Shown here one piece after another: positions 50,869 through 60,944 of a stretch of 64,000 nucleotides of DNA. The position numbers were made by a program, and so were the translations under genes. The stretch is from Truepera radiovictrix DSM 17093 (GTDB taxonomy: Bacteria > Deinococcota > Deinococci > Deinococcales > Trueperaceae). Under the pieces are notes generated by a model. The model searched no databases. It was not told where the DNA came from and worked only from the letters and a program-made list of their open reading frames with translations. The first letter of the stretch is position 1. The number at the start of each line of letters is the position of its first letter. The stretch is taken from assembly GCF_000092425.1 (NCBI RefSeq), contig NC_014221.1, forward strand, positions 2,919,001-2,983,000, read 5' to 3'.

Positions 50869-51147
50869 ATGAAAACCACCCTCCTCCTGCTCGCCGCCCT
50901 GTTCGCCCTAACCGCCTGTGAACCCGATGCGCAGCGCGCCCAAGACGCCGGCCAAGCCGTGGAGAACGCCCTCGAGAACGCCGGCTAGTCGCTCCAGAAC
51001 GCCACCGAGAGGGCTGGACAGACGGTCGAAGAGGCGGTCGAAGGGGCCGAGGACGCCGCGCGGGGCGCCGCGCAGAGCGTCCAAGACGTGACGCGGCAAC
51101 CTGAGGATCCGAACCGAGAGCCGACTGAAGGCCGCGCTGACGACTGA
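50869..51147 (+). pseudogene. Small lipoprotein frame interrupted by an in-frame TAG
   Basis: ATG at 50,869 begins a lipoprotein signal (KTTLLLLAALFALTAC, Cys17 in the lipobox) and runs 39 codons to TAG at 50,986-50,988. The same frame stays open after the TAG for 52 more codons to TGA at 51,145, with a similar Gln/Glu/Ala-rich amphipathic helix (AGQTVEEAVEGAEDAARGAA). So the gene was probably 92 codons and is either truncated to a 39-residue lipoprotein or read through. A strong terminator follows. Confidence 0.6.
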
Positions 51148-51168
51148 GCGAAGCGGTGCTCACAAAAA

Positions 51169-51190
51169 ACGGCCCGCTCGAGCGGGCCGT
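51169..51190. terminator. Bidirectional rho-independent terminator
   Basis: ACGGCCCGCTCGAGCGGGCCGT followed by TTTTCC, preceded by AAAAAA on the other side, so it works for both the lipoprotein frame (+) and rex (-). Confidence 0.9.
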
Positions 51191-51214
51191 TTTCCGTTGC
51201 GAGGTGCGCCGGTG

Positions 51215-51856
51215 CTAGGCGACCTCCTCGCGCAGCTGCGGGTTGAGGATGTAAAACGACAACCGCTTGAGCCCCGCCAAAAAGTCCACGGGCTCGACGT
51301 GGATCTCTTTGGGGACGTCGATCACGGTTGGCGCGAAGTTGAGGATGCCTTTGACGCCCGCGCGCACGAGCGCGTCGGCGGCGTCTTGGGCGGCCTCGTG
51401 CGGCACGGTGATAAAGCCGATGTCGATCCCCTTCTCGCGCACCACGCGGGGAAGCTCGTCGACGTGCTGCACGGTGAGCCCGGCGACCTCGCGGCCGACC
51501 TTGTGGGGGTCGATGTCAAAGGCGCCCTTAAGCAGAAAGTCGTAAGCGCCGAAGTTCGGGTAGTGCGCGATCGCCTCACCGAGCCGCCCCATCCCGACGA
51601 TAGCGGCGCTCCACGAGCGCGTCAGCCCCAAGATGCGCCGCAGCTCGCGGCGCAGCGTCGGCACGGTGTAACCCGCGCCGCGCGTGCCGAAGCGCCCGAA
51701 GTAGGCGAGGTCTTTGCGCACCTGAAAGGCGGAGACCTGTGCCTCGTCGGCGAGGTGCTCCGACGAGGTCTTTTTGATCCCCTGCGCCTCGAGCTGCGTC
51801 AAGATGCGCAGGTAGGTCACGAGGCGGCTGATCGTGGCGGTAGGTACGGTGGACAT
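51215..51856 (-). CDS. rex: Redox-sensing transcriptional repressor Rex
   Basis: 213 residues. N-terminal winged helix (ISRLVTYLRIL, SAFQVRKDLAYFGRFGTRGAGY) and C-terminal Rossmann domain (AAIVGMGRLGEAIAHYPNF). Rex dimers bind DNA when NAD+/NADH is high and release it when NADH rises, de-repressing fermentation and respiration genes. The last ten residues (ILNPQLREEVA) are ordinary. 12 nt separate it from the SPOR gene stop upstream, so they probably share an mRNA. Confidence 0.96.
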   Translation of the reverse strand: MSTVPTATISRLVTYLRILTQLEAQGIKKTSSEHLADEAQVSAFQVRKDLAYFGRFGTRGAGYTVPTLRRELRRILGLTRSWSAAIVGMGRLGEAIAHYPNFGAYDFLLKGAFDIDPHKVGREVAGLTVQHVDELPRVVREKGIDIGFITVPHEAAQDAADALVRAGVKGILNFAPTVIDVPKEIHVEPVDFLAGLKRLSFYILNPQLREEVA

Positions 51857-51868
51857 GGGGCGTACGGG

Positions 51869-53137
51869 CTACTGCGCGACCGGGAAGCTGTCGATCCCTT
51901 GAGCGGTCAGGGTGGCCTGCGTCTGCGAGAGCTCGTCAGCGTCGAAGGGGCCGACGTAGAGGCGGGTCAAACCGGTTTCCGTTTCGCTGCGGGTGACGTC
52001 GAAACCGAGATCTTCAAGCCGCTGGTGAAGCCCCTCGGCGCTCTCCGGGCTGGCAAAAGCGCCGACTTGCAAGTAGCGCTGCCCCGCGGGCGCGCTCGGT
52101 GGGGCCACCTCTTGAACCGCGCTCCCCGCCCCGACTTCGGTTCCAGGTGCGTCAGCGGTTTCAGCCGTCTCGGTCTCCTCCGTGGCAGCGTCTGCAGCAG
52201 CCGTACCGGTGTCGGCCGTCGCCGCTCCCTGTGCGCCGACGTCGCCCGCACCCGCTTCGCCCGCACCCGCAGCGGCCGTTTCGGCGTCGTCGGTGGCGTC
52301 AGCCACCACGTCACCCTCAGCCGCGGCGACGTCGGCGCCGGTTGCCGCCTCCTCGCCGGCGACCGCCGGTGAGGTCTCGGCTACGGTGTTCTCGTCGGTG
52401 TTCTCGGCAGCGTCCTCTGCCGTCTCCGCTGCGGCGGCTGCACCGCCTTCAGCGTCCGCAGCCGCCCCCGCAAAGCGGTAGACGAGCGCGTCACCGCCCG
52501 CGTCGCGGATGCCCTGCGCGGCCGCTTCGGCGTCCTCGGCGTTGTCATAGGGGCCGACCCACAGCAGGAAGAGGTCGCCCTGCTCCTCGACGGCGACGGT
52601 GTAGCCCAGCTCGCGGTAGCTCTGGGCCAACTCGTCGGCTCCCTCCCTCGAGCCGACCGCCCCCGCCGCGACCCGGTAGCTCCCCGTCGGCGAGGCGGGC
52701 GCAGGGGGTGCGTCGGCGGCTGCCGCAGTCGCCTCCTCGCCGCCGTCGGCCTCGGCTTCGGCGTCCTGCTCGGCCACCTCATCGTCATCGTCGTCTGCAC
52801 CGGCTAGCAGCGGCGCGCCACCCGTCTGAGCGTCACCGACCTCGGGGATAAAGGGGTCGATGGTGGCGGCCTCGGCGGTGGGTTCCGGGGCATCCCCCTC
52901 GGCTTCGGCGCCTTCGCCCGCCCCTTCATCCGGCGCGTCGTCGGCAGCGACCGGCTCCGGTTCGGTGATCGGCTCCGGACCGAGGGTCGTCACCGCCTGC
53001 GGCTCGGGTGGGGTGTCGCGCCGCACCAGCGAGAGGAGCGAACCGCCACTAAGGAGCGTTGCGATGATCATAGCGATGACCAGCACGAGCGCCACGCCGA
53101 TCAGCAGGTCAGGCCAGTTGCGTCTTATCCAGTCCAT
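51869..53137 (-). CDS. Membrane-anchored protein with two SPOR domains
   Basis: 422 residues from the ATG set by TAGAAT 7 nt upstream; the frame is open a little further. One TM (about 9-32) puts the rest outside. A long Ala/Glu/Asp-rich, probably disordered region is interrupted by a SPOR domain (about 165-237, SYRVAAGAVGSREGADEL, LFLLWVGPYDNAEDAEAAAQ) and the protein ends with a second SPOR (RYLQVGAFASPESAEGLHQ, LYVGPFDADELSQTQA). SPOR domains bind denuded peptidoglycan at division sites. Likely a cell-division or wall protein. Confidence 0.85.
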   Translation of the reverse strand: MDWIRRNWPDLLIGVALVLVIAMIIATLLSGGSLLSLVRRDTPPEPQAVTTLGPEPITEPEPVAADDAPDEGAGEGAEAEGDAPEPTAEAATIDPFIPEVGDAQTGGAPLLAGADDDDDEVAEQDAEAEADGGEEATAAAADAPPAPASPTGSYRVAAGAVGSREGADELAQSYRELGYTVAVEEQGDLFLLWVGPYDNAEDAEAAAQGIRDAGGDALVYRFAGAAADAEGGAAAAAETAEDAAENTDENTVAETSPAVAGEEAATGADVAAAEGDVVADATDDAETAAAGAGEAGAGDVGAQGAATADTGTAAADAATEETETAETADAPGTEVGAGSAVQEVAPPSAPAGQRYLQVGAFASPESAEGLHQRLEDLGFDVTRSETETGLTRLYVGPFDADELSQTQATLTAQGIDSFPVAQ

Positions 53138-53144
53138 GGCCCCC

Positions 53145-53150
53145 ATTCTA
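53145..53150 (-). promoter_or_regulatory. -10 hexamer, leaderless SPOR gene
   Basis: TAGAAT on the - strand, 7 nt upstream of the ATG at 53,137. Confidence 0.4.
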
Positions 53151-53245
53151 AAGCGAATACTCATAGCGGATGCTAAGTCAACCTTGAGCGATAGCTCACA
53201 CCTTGCTCATTGAGCGTGCATGCTAAAAGAGACTGATAGTGTGTA

Positions 53246-53262
53246 ATAGGTGCAACACCTAT
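53246..53262. repeat. 17-bp inverted repeat in an AT-richer spacer
   Basis: ATAGGTG caa CACCTAT, in a 270-bp spacer between the TPR gene (ends 53,424) and the SPOR gene. Could be an operator or hairpin; no ORF nearby. Confidence 0.4.
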
Positions 53263-53423
53263 ACGAGACACTGGGGTAGCGGCGCTGTGCTTGGTAGCTC
53301 GGGTGCGGGGCGTGGTGTGTGGCCTGTGGCTTACCCGTCACCGCGCGGCACCTCCAGCTCGGCGTCCCAGAGGGTGCGCGCGAGACCCGGTTGACGGTTG
53401 CGCGGGGAGGCGGCCGCTAGCGG

Positions 53424-55109
53424 CTAGAAAAACTGGCTCAGCGCCGCGCGCGCCGGTTCGAAACCGAGCTCTACGGCGCGCTCCCAGGCCTGACGCGCCT
53501 CATCGGGGCGGCCCTGCGACAACAGCGCCCAGCCGAGGTTGTAAAACGCGTCGGGGTCCTCCCGGAACTGGGTGGTCAACAGCTCGTAGACGAGGGCGGC
53601 GTCCTCGTAGCGCCCCGCCGCGAGGTAGGCCGCCCCCAGATTCAGGCGCGCTTCGGCGCCGTTCGGGTCGAGCGCCACCGCGCGCTCGTAGCGGGCGATG
53701 GCCGCCTCGAACTCCCCCCGTTGGTAGTGTGCGAGCCCCGCCCAAAGCTGCGCGTTGGCGTCCTCCGGGCGCGCGTCGGCGACCTCGCGAAGCGCCAACA
53801 GCGCCCCCCGGAACTCGCCCAGGGCGTAGAGCGAGCGCCCCAAGATGGCGCTCGCCTCGAGGCGCAGCGCAGCGTCGGCGAGCCGCGAGGCGGCGGCCTC
53901 GGCGCTCCGCCGCGCCTCGTTGGGGCGGCCGAGCTGCTCGTAGGCGGCGGCGAGCGCCAAGTACACCTCACCCTGCGCCGCGCGCGCCCCCTCCCCCTGC
54001 GCCCTAAGCTGCAGCATCAGCGCGCCCTCGAGCGGCTCCAGGGCGCGATCGGGCTGGCCGCTCTCGAGGTAGCTGAGGCCGAGGTTGTAGAGCGCTTCGC
54101 CGGAGTCCGGCGCGCGCTGCGCCGCCGCCCCGAAGGCGCGGGTCGCCGCCGCCTCGCGCCCCAAGGAGCGCTGCAGCAGCCCCAAACGGATGAGCAGGTT
54201 CGCTTCGGCGCTCGCGTCCTCGGCCTCCGCCGCGCGCCTCACCGCCCGCTGCAGCGCCCGCAGGGCGTAGTCGGTCTGCCCCGCTTGGGTGTAGATGTCG
54301 GCGCGCAGCGCGCTGACGCGGTAGTCGACGCTTTCGGCCTCGAGCGCGTTTAGCGCCGGCAGCGCTTCGATCCCCCGCCCCGCACGGTAGAGCGCCTCGG
54401 CGCGGGCGTAGACGAGCTCGGGGGCGTCGCCCGTCAGGGCGATCGCCTCGGCGTAGGCCTCGGCTGCCGCCTCGAAACGGCCGAGGGCGATGAGCTGCCC
54501 CGCGAGCCCCACGTAGGCGTCGGCCCGCGCCTGCGCGCCGGTCTCGGGGCCCGCCTGCGCGAGCGCCTCTTCAAAGGCCGCGACCGCCGCCTCGGGGCGG
54601 CGAAGCCGCGCGAGCGCCACGCCGCGGTTGAAGTGGCCGTCGAAGCGCTCGGGAAAAAGCCGCGCCACCTCGCTAAAGGCGAAGAGGGCGGCGTCAAAGT
54701 CCCCCCGGCCGTACTCGCTCAGACCGAGACCGAAGTGCGCGTCGGCCGCGAGGTAGTCGAGCGCGATGGCCTCTAGAAAGCTCTCCTTGGCCCTGTCAAA
54801 GCGCTCCGCCTCGAGGTAGGCCGCACCCAGGTCGAGCCACGCGTTGAGGTCTTCGGGCGCCGAGCGCACGCGGGCTTCGAGGGCCGCTAGCGCGGCGTCG
54901 GGCGGTTCGCGCTCGGGCACCGAGGCTTCGCCCCCCCGCATCTGCGACCGCAGCGCCTCGGCTTGCGCCGCCCACTCAGGGGCGCTCGCAAAGGCCGTGC
55001 TCGCTACGAAGAGCACCGCCCCCACCCAACGCCCTTTGCGCCACGCGCGCCCCACACCCTGGCGGGACCTCGGCTGCTGGCCCAACGTCGCTCCGCTCAT
55101 CCTCCGCAT
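53424..55109 (-). CDS. Exported TPR-repeat protein
   Basis: 561 residues. A basic N-terminus and hydrophobic core (WRKGRWVGAVLFVASTAFASA, about 23-43) form a Sec signal peptide. About twelve TPR units follow (for example DLNAWLDLGAAYLEAERFDRA, DADAHFGLGLSEYGRGDFDA-type, YNLGLSYLESGQPDRALEPL). TPRs scaffold protein complexes; being periplasmic, it may act in wall or secretion assembly. No enzyme motif. The long repeats make start choice uncertain by a few codons (ATG at 55,109 or 55,100). Confidence 0.85.
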   Translation of the reverse strand: MRRMSGATLGQQPRSRQGVGRAWRKGRWVGAVLFVASTAFASAPEWAAQAEALRSQMRGGEASVPEREPPDAALAALEARVRSAPEDLNAWLDLGAAYLEAERFDRAKESFLEAIALDYLAADAHFGLGLSEYGRGDFDAALFAFSEVARLFPERFDGHFNRGVALARLRRPEAAVAAFEEALAQAGPETGAQARADAYVGLAGQLIALGRFEAAAEAYAEAIALTGDAPELVYARAEALYRAGRGIEALPALNALEAESVDYRVSALRADIYTQAGQTDYALRALQRAVRRAAEAEDASAEANLLIRLGLLQRSLGREAAATRAFGAAAQRAPDSGEALYNLGLSYLESGQPDRALEPLEGALMLQLRAQGEGARAAQGEVYLALAAAYEQLGRPNEARRSAEAAASRLADAALRLEASAILGRSLYALGEFRGALLALREVADARPEDANAQLWAGLAHYQRGEFEAAIARYERAVALDPNGAEARLNLGAAYLAAGRYEDAALVYELLTTQFREDPDAFYNLGWALLSQGRPDEARQAWERAVELGFEPARAALSQFF

Positions 55110-55151
55110 GGTAAGGCGCAGACGCCCACGGGGCGTGTTAAATCGCGCACC

Positions 55152-56201
55152 TCAGAGGCCAGAAGAGGCTAGGGCGCCCTCCCCGCTCAGGGCCAGCTGC
55201 CCGCACGCCCCACCGGTGTCGCGCCCGCGCGAAAAGCGCACCGACACCGAGAGCCCGGCGCCCGTCAGCACCCGCTCGAAACGCGCGATCTGCGCGCGCG
55301 AGCTCGAGCGAAACGGGGAAGCGCCCCACGGGTTAAAGGGGATGAGGTTGACGTGCACCACGAGCCCCCGCAGGAGCGCCACGAGCGCTTCAGCCTGCCA
55401 GAGCGCGTCGTTGACGCCCGCGAGCATGGTGTACTCGATCGTCACGCGGCGCCCCCCCGCAGCCTGCCAGTCATGCAGCGCGGCGATGATCTCCTCGATG
55501 GCGTGCGCGTGCGCCGTCGGGATGATCTCGCGGCGCGTCTTTTCGTCGGGGGCGTGCAGCGACACGGCGAGCACCAGAGGCAGCCGCTCCGCGGCGAGCC
55601 GCCGGATACGCCCCGGCAGGCCCACCGTCGAGAGCGTGATGCGCCGCGGCGACATGTCAAGCCCCTCGGGGTGGATCATCGTGCGGATCGCCCCGAGGGC
55701 GTTGTCGTAATTCAGCAGCGCCTCGCCCATCCCCATCAGCACGACGTTGCGGATCTCGCGCGGGGCGATCCCCTCGGCCTGCGCGACCACCAGGAGCTGC
55801 CCCAGGATCTCCGCGCGGCTCAGGTTGCGGCCGAAACCGAGCGCGCCCGTCGCACAGAAGGCGCAGCCGGCGGGGCAGCCCACCATCGAGGAGACGCAGA
55901 GCGTCTTGCGGCCTCGGTAGGGCATGTAGACCGCTTCGGTCTGTTTGCCGTCGGGCAGCGTCAAGAGGTAGCGCACGGAGGCGTCGGCGGAGACAAAACG
56001 CTCGAGTCGGACAAACGGGCTTAAGCGGTAGCGCGCCCCGAGCTCGGCGCGCCACGCGCGCGGAAGGTTCGTCATCGCCTCCCAGGAGAGCGCACCCCGC
56101 TGGTAGAGCCACGCCGCGAGCTGCGCGCGGCGGTAGGGCTGCGCGTCGGGCGCCGGCAGCGCGTCGGGGGACAGCTCGAGCAGGCTCTGAACCCCCTGCA
56201 T
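55152..56201 (-). CDS. rlmN: Dual-specificity 23S rRNA/tRNA methyltransferase RlmN
   Basis: 349 residues. Radical SAM motif CPAGCAFC (CxxxCxxC, about 114-121), [15 protein letters not shown], and the C-terminal catalytic Cys in [10 protein letters not shown]. It methylates C2 of A2503 in 23S rRNA and A37 of some tRNAs. ATG chosen with GAGGGG 5 nt upstream; an alternative GTG (56,213) overlaps the upstream stop. The open frame reaches much further upstream but is not coding. Downstream of the hypothetical 56,210-56,722 gene, 8 nt apart. Confidence 0.95.
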   Translation of the reverse strand: MQGVQSLLELSPDALPAPDAQPYRRAQLAAWLYQRGALSWEAMTNLPRAWRAELGARYRLSPFVRLERFVSADASVRYLLTLPDGKQTEAVYMPYRGRKTLCVSSMVGCPAGCAFCATGALGFGRNLSRAEILGQLLVVAQAEGIAPREIRNVVLMGMGEALLNYDNALGAIRTMIHPEGLDMSPRRITLSTVGLPGRIRRLAAERLPLVLAVSLHAPDEKTRREIIPTAHAHAIEEIIAALHDWQAAGGRRVTIEYTMLAGVNDALWQAEALVALLRGLVVHVNLIPFNPWGASPFRSSSRAQIARFERVLTGAGLSVSVRFSRGRDTGGACGQLALSGEGALASSGL

Positions 56202-56209
56202 GGAGCCCC

Positions 56210-56722
56210 TCACGCCACCCTCGCCGCTTCGGGGAGCACGAAAAAGGGGAGCTGTGCGCGCAGCGGTTCGATCTCCCCGCGCAGCCGCGTAAACACCTCC
56301 GCGTCGAGGTACGAGGCCGAGGAGCGCAGAAGCCCCAAGTAGTAGGTCGCCACGAGGCGTTTTTCGGCGTCGCTGAGTGCCGCCTGTTCGCGGCGCGTGA
56401 GGAGCGCGGCGATAAAGTTTTCGGGCGACTCGAGCGCGCTGCACCCCCCCTGCTCGATGGTCCGGCGCAAAAATTCGATGCTCTCCCCCGGGTTGTGCCA
56501 AAACCCGAAGTTGATGGCCTCGGTAAGCGCTTCGACGCGGCGCAACCCCTCGCGGTAGTCGCGCTCTTTTAAGACCTCCCTCGCGAGCGCCTGACGCTCG
56601 AGCCGCTTGCGCGCGTACTCGGGCAGCGACAGGTACGGCGTCTGGGGGCGCGTCCGCCCCCCGACGAGGGCGCGCAAACGGTAGGCTAAGACGTAGTCTT
56701 GGTACTCCAGGAGGTGCTCCAC
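56210..56722 (-). CDS. Conserved-looking protein of unknown function
   Basis: 170 residues, helical, cytoplasmic. Motif-like stretches: [20 protein letters not shown] and [20 protein letters not shown]. No recognised domain. GTG start preceded by TACAAT 6 nt upstream, so probably leaderless, and in operon with rlmN. Confidence 0.6.
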   Translation of the reverse strand: MEHLLEYQDYVLAYRLRALVGGRTRPQTPYLSLPEYARKRLERQALAREVLKERDYREGLRRVEALTEAINFGFWHNPGESIEFLRRTIEQGGCSALESPENFIAALLTRREQAALSDAEKRLVATYYLGLLRSSASYLDAEVFTRLRGEIEPLRAQLPFFVLPEAARVA

Positions 56723-56728
56723 CCCCCC

Positions 56729-56734
56729 ATTGTA
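56729..56734 (-). promoter_or_regulatory. -10 hexamer, leaderless
   Basis: TACAAT on the - strand, 6 nt before the GTG at 56,722. Confidence 0.45.
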
Positions 56735-56839
56735 GGCGCTCTTTGGCCGCCTCGGCTCCCCGTTGGCTACGTTCGTGCAGGGTTGGTTGCGGACGGTTCG
56801 GAAGCGGTTCGTGGACGCCCGCGCGCCGACGGGATGGGC

Positions 56840-56845
56840 TATAGT
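56840..56845 (+). promoter_or_regulatory. -10 hexamer for glgC
   Basis: TATAGT, about 88 nt upstream of the glgC start. No clear -35; gives an ordinary leader with a Shine-Dalgarno sequence. Confidence 0.4.
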
Positions 56846-56932
56846 GACGGTAGAAGCCGTTTAGCGCGCTGCACGCTCCCCGTGGACGTGCTTGGGTCTT
56901 GGTGGGGGCGGCAGCCCTTTTGGAGGGGTCGC

Positions 56933-58192
56933 GTGAGCAGGATGTCAAACCGCAAAAAGGTGCTCGGGATGGTTCTCGCCGGGGGCAAAGGGACGCGGCT
57001 CGAGCCGCTGACCTCTAAGCGCACGAAACCCGCCGTGCCCTTCGGCGCCAAATACCGCATCATCGACTTTGCCCTCAACAACATGATGAATTCGCAGATT
57101 TACGGCATGTACGTGATGACGCAGTTTAAAGCGCAGAGCCTGACCGAACACATCCAGCGCCACTGGCGCTTCGGCTCCTTTTTGAGCGACTACTTTATCA
57201 CCCTAGCGCCCGCGCAGATGTACCGCTACGACGAGCTCGGCGCCGAGTGGTACCGCGGCACCGCCGACGCCATCTACCAGAACTTGCACCTCGTTCACAA
57301 CAACCACGCCGACTTAGTAGCGATCTTCTCGGGCGACCACATCTACAAGATGGACATCCGCCACATGATCGAGCAGCACATAGACAGCGCGGCGGACGTG
57401 ACCATCGCCGCCTACCCGACGCTTTTGGAGGACGCCACGCGCTTCGGCGTGCTGCAAGTCGACCAAAACTTTCAGATCACCGAGTTTCAGGAAAAACCGC
57501 AGAACCCCAAACCGATCCCCGGCCGCGACACCCACGCGCTCGCCTCGATGGGCAACTACGTCTTTAGCACGGAGGCGCTCGTCGAGCTCCTCACCAAAGA
57601 TGCGGCCAACGAGGCTTCAGAACACGACTTCGGCAAAGACGTCCTGCCGATGGCGCTCGACGAGGGCTACAAGATCATGGCCTACGACTTCGCTCAAAAC
57701 CCCATCCCCGGGCAGGAGGGGCTGAACACCTACTGGCGCGACGTCGGCACGCTCGACTCGTACTGGGAGGCCAACATGGACCTCGTCGCGGTCAAACCCG
57801 AGTTCGACCTCTACAACCCCGAGTGGCCGCTACGCACCGCCGCCGAGTTCTCCCCCCCCGCCAAGTTCGTCCACGAGACCAGCGACCGCCGCGGGCAGGC
57901 GTTTAACACGCTGATCGCCGGGGGGGTGATCATCTCCGGCGCGACGGTGCGCAACTCGGTCATCTCGCGCCGGGTGCGGGTCAACTCGTACAGCCTCGTC
58001 GAGCGCTCGGTGATCCTAGACGGCAGCGAGGTCGGGCGGCACTGCGTGGTCCGCAACGCCATCATCGACAAAAACGTCCGCGTCCCCGAGGGGACGCAGA
58101 TCGGCGTCAACCACGCCGACGACCGGGCGCGCGGCTTTACGGTCACCGAGCGCGGCGTGGTGGTGGTGCCCAAGAGCTACCGCTTCGCCTAG
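56933..58192 (+). CDS. glgC: Glucose-1-phosphate adenylyltransferase
   Basis: 419 residues from GTG (GGAGG 6 nt upstream); an ATG nine bases later is possible. Pyrophosphorylase loop [20 protein letters not shown] (about 13-32), [22 protein letters not shown], and the sugar-phosphate site SGDHIYKMD. The C-terminal left-handed beta-helix (about 305-400) has hexapeptide repeats. It makes ADP-glucose for glycogen. Allosteric sites are not resolved. Fits with the GH13 enzyme at 1.7 kb. Confidence 0.95.
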   Translation: MSRMSNRKKVLGMVLAGGKGTRLEPLTSKRTKPAVPFGAKYRIIDFALNNMMNSQIYGMYVMTQFKAQSLTEHIQRHWRFGSFLSDYFITLAPAQMYRYDELGAEWYRGTADAIYQNLHLVHNNHADLVAIFSGDHIYKMDIRHMIEQHIDSAADVTIAAYPTLLEDATRFGVLQVDQNFQITEFQEKPQNPKPIPGRDTHALASMGNYVFSTEALVELLTKDAANEASEHDFGKDVLPMALDEGYKIMAYDFAQNPIPGQEGLNTYWRDVGTLDSYWEANMDLVAVKPEFDLYNPEWPLRTAAEFSPPAKFVHETSDRRGQAFNTLIAGGVIISGATVRNSVISRRVRVNSYSLVERSVILDGSEVGRHCVVRNAIIDKNVRVPEGTQIGVNHADDRARGFTVTERGVVVVPKSYRFA

Positions 58193-58360
58193 GCCCCGTT
58201 GGACTCCGTCGATGGCGCTAGCGACTCGCCCCTAGCACCCACGCGAGCCTTTGAGGATCGGTGACCCGCAGCGTGTGGTCCGCACGCGCGCCTACCGGGC
58301 GCTTAAGCGCCGGTTGGACGCAGCGCGAGGGTCACCAGAGCTAGGTAGCTGAACCGAGAT

Positions 58361-58398
58361 GGCTTGACCTTAGGTGGCTTGACCTAGGTGGCTTGACC
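58361..58398 (+). repeat. Three short direct repeats
   Basis: GGCTTGACC(T)TAGGT recurs at 58,361, 58,376 and 58,390. Confidence 0.7.
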
Positions 58399-58454
58399 CC
58401 GTGGCTCCGCGCGTCACGCCTCTAGGGGGATGGTTGGGGCGCAGCGCTAACGAA

Positions 58455-58481
58455 GTCGGGTGCCCGTGAAGGCACCCCGAC
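58455..58481 (+). terminator. Hairpin, possible glgC terminator
   Basis: GTCGGGTGCC cgtgaa GGCACCCCGAC. It is about 260 bp past the glgC stop, so the link to glgC is loose. Confidence 0.4.
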
Positions 58482-58892
58482 CGGCGAACCCAGCAGGATC
58501 TCGTCGTCCGTAGCGCGCCGTCGGGAACGCTATCGCTCCTTCCTGCCCTATTCCACTGGCCTCGAGGTTGGGCCTAGGGGCGCGCTACGGGCGCTCCGCT
58601 CTTGGGGCGTCGGCTGCAGGACCTAGACCCCACTTTGGCGGCGCGCAACCCTCGGCGGGTTCAGCCGCTTCGCGAAGCTCAGCGCGGCCCCACGAGCGTC
58701 ACGCCACGCCCGGTGAGCACGACGGGAGCGCAGCGCGCGCGAAGGCGACTTTGGTCCCTTGGCTTACACCGCGCGCGGGCCCAGATGCTACCATGCTCTA
58801 ACAGTTGACGAGGCCGCGCCCAGCCGTTTCCCAAGCACGTCCCCCTCGGGCGACGTGCCCTTGCAGGCGCAGCGCGCCCCGTGGAGGCTCCT

Positions 58893-60890
58893 TTGAAACG
58901 ACCGTTTAACCCTTGGCTGTTTGTCATCCTGATCGTCCTCGGGGTGGTGATCTTCAACCAGTTCAGCGCCCGGCCGCCGGGGAGCGAGATCACCTACTCG
59001 ACGTTTACGCAGCTCGTCGAAGAGGGCCGCGTCGCCTCCGTGGTGCTCGAAGAGAACACCATCCGCGGCGAGCTGCGCGAAGAGACGCAGATCGACGAAG
59101 CGGGTCAGACACGGGTGATCAGCAGCTTTCAGACCACCGCGCTCCCCGTCGAAGACAGCGAGCTGCTGCCGCTTCTACGCGCGAACGACGTCGAGGTAAG
59201 GGGGCGCGCCCCGTCGCCGTGGCTCGGGCTCATCGTCGGCTTTTTGCCGGTGCTGCTCATTATCGCCTTTTTCTGGTTTATCTTTATGCGGGCGCAGGGT
59301 GGCTCGAGCCAAGTCATGCAGTTCGGCCAGTCCAAAGCGAAGACCTACGGCCGCGAAAACAAGGTCAAGACGACTTTCGAAGACGTCGCCGGCCACGAAG
59401 AGGCCAAACAAGAGCTCAAAGAGGTCGTCGACTTTCTCAAAAACCCGCAGAAGTACCTGCGCATCGGCGCGGAGATCCCCAAGGGGATGCTGCTCGTCGG
59501 CCCCCCGGGTACGGGGAAGACGCTCCTGGCTCGCGCGGTCGCCGGCGAGGCAGGGGTCCCCTTTTTAACGGTCTCAGCCAGCGAATTTATGGAGATGTTC
59601 GTCGGGGTCGGCGCGAGCCGCGTGCGCAACCTTTTTGAGGAGGCGCGCAAGGCGAGCCCCGCGATCATCTTTATCGACGAGCTCGACTCCATCGGGCGCC
59701 GCCGCGGCGCCGGTATCGGCGGCGGTCACGACGAGCGCGAGCAGACACTCAACCAGATCCTCTCGGAGATGGACGGGTTTGAAAAGGACACCTCGGTGAT
59801 CATCATCGCCGCGACCAACCGTCCGGACATCCTCGACCCCGCGCTCTTGCGCCCGGGCCGCTTCGACCGCCAGGTCACCATCGGGCTGCCGACGCTGCGC
59901 GAGCGCGCGCAGGTGCTGCGCGTGCACGTGCGCAACAAACCCATCGCTGACGACGTCGACATCGAACGCTTGGCGAGCGCGACCCCGATGTTCTCGGGGG
60001 CCGACCTCGAAAACCTGACCAACGAGGCGGCGCTCATCGCCGCGCGGAGCGGCAAACAGGTGATCTCTTGGGCGGATTTCAACGAGGCGCTCGACCGCAT
60101 CGTGCTCGGCCTCCGGCGCGGCTCGCTCGTCCCGACAGAGGAGGAGCGCAAGATCTTGGCCTTTCACGAGGCGGGGCACGCGGTCGCCTTTGCCTCGCAG
60201 CCCGACCTCGGTCAGATCCGCAAGGTCACCATCATGCCGCGCGGCGGCGCGGGCGGCTTTATGGCGCCTTTGGCCAAAGAGGAGATGTTCTTCTCGCGCG
60301 AACGCTTTCAGCAGCAGCTGATCGTCGCCTTCGGCGGCCGCGTCGCGGAGAAAAAGCTCACCGGCACGATCTCCTCGGGCGCCTCGAACGACCTCAAACA
60401 GGCCACCGACATCGCCAAACAGATGGTCTTCGACCTCGGTATGGGTGGGCCCGAGTACGTCGCTTGGGGCTCCGATCAGGGGCCGGTCTTCTTGGGGGGT
60501 GAGATCAGCCGCCGCAAGGACTTCTCCGAGGAGACCGCGCGCGAGCTCGAGGAGGAGGTCACCACCATCCTGGCCGAGGCCTACCGCACGACCGAGACCG
60601 TCATCGAGGAGAACTGGACCGCCGTACGGGGGGTTGCGGAGGCGCTGCTGCAGCGCGAGACGGTCGAGGGTACCCTGGTGATGAAGGCCTTTGAACGCGC
60701 CAAAGAGGGTGCGAGTGCCGAGGAGATCACCCGCATGATCGTCGAGGAGTCCGAAGCCGCCGAGCGCCGCATGGCCGCCGCCGCGCAGCGCGCCGCCGAA
60801 GCCGACAAGCAGCGCCGCCGCGAAGCCGAGGGGCGCTCTAGCGGCCCCGCCATCGACACGCGGCCGGCGCCCGAAGGCCCGCGCAGCTAA
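58893..60890 (+). CDS. ftsH: ATP-dependent zinc metalloprotease FtsH
   Basis: 665 residues from a TTG start with GGAGG 5 nt upstream; a GTG at 58,881 is the alternative. Two TM helices (about 7-25 and 105-127) flank a periplasmic segment. AAA domain: GPPGTGKT (203-210), [11 protein letters not shown], and the second-region-of-homology [21 protein letters not shown]. Zinc motif HEAGH (425-429). It unfolds and degrades membrane and soluble proteins. The C-terminus is charged and Ala-rich. Monocistronic with a good terminator. Confidence 0.97.
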   Translation: MKRPFNPWLFVILIVLGVVIFNQFSARPPGSEITYSTFTQLVEEGRVASVVLEENTIRGELREETQIDEAGQTRVISSFQTTALPVEDSELLPLLRANDVEVRGRAPSPWLGLIVGFLPVLLIIAFFWFIFMRAQGGSSQVMQFGQSKAKTYGRENKVKTTFEDVAGHEEAKQELKEVVDFLKNPQKYLRIGAEIPKGMLLVGPPGTGKTLLARAVAGEAGVPFLTVSASEFMEMFVGVGASRVRNLFEEARKASPAIIFIDELDSIGRRRGAGIGGGHDEREQTLNQILSEMDGFEKDTSVIIIAATNRPDILDPALLRPGRFDRQVTIGLPTLRERAQVLRVHVRNKPIADDVDIERLASATPMFSGADLENLTNEAALIAARSGKQVISWADFNEALDRIVLGLRRGSLVPTEEERKILAFHEAGHAVAFASQPDLGQIRKVTIMPRGGAGGFMAPLAKEEMFFSRERFQQQLIVAFGGRVAEKKLTGTISSGASNDLKQATDIAKQMVFDLGMGGPEYVAWGSDQGPVFLGGEISRRKDFSEETARELEEEVTTILAEAYRTTETVIEENWTAVRGVAEALLQRETVEGTLVMKAFERAKEGASAEEITRMIVEESEAAERRMAAAAQRAAEADKQRRREAEGRSSGPAIDTRPAPEGPRS

Positions 60891-60922
60891 CGCGACGCAC
60901 CCCAACCCGTTCACCTCACCCC

Positions 60923-60944
60923 AAGGAGCGCTTCGGCGCTCCTT
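60923..60944 (+). terminator. ftsH terminator with UUCG loop
   Basis: AAGGAGCGC TTCG GCGCTCCTT, 33 nt past the ftsH stop. The rest of 60,945-61,263 is noncoding and holds a GGGGTACCCC palindrome (61,074-61,083). Confidence 0.8.

Larger units (their letters stand above)
58193..58892. other. 700-bp noncoding region with short repeats
   Basis: No credible ORF. It holds palindrome GGCGCTTAAGCGCC (58,298-58,311), three copies of GGCTTGACC about 14 bp apart (58,361-58,398), and hairpin GTCGGGTGCC/GGCACCCCGAC (58,455-58,481). Could contain a small RNA or old repeats; I recognise no RNA family (no tmRNA or RNase P signatures). The ftsH promoter lies at its right end; TACCAT at about 58,788 is a weak -10. 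Confidence 0.5.

Noticed and set aside
50986-50988. TAG as pyrrolysine or a programmed read-through codon
   Set aside because: No pyrrolysine genes seen and no recoding structure evident; a nonsense mutation is simpler, so kept only as a possibility in the findings.
58193-58892. tmRNA, RNase P RNA or 6S RNA in the gene-free stretch
   Set aside because: None of the conserved core motifs of these RNAs could be found on either strand.
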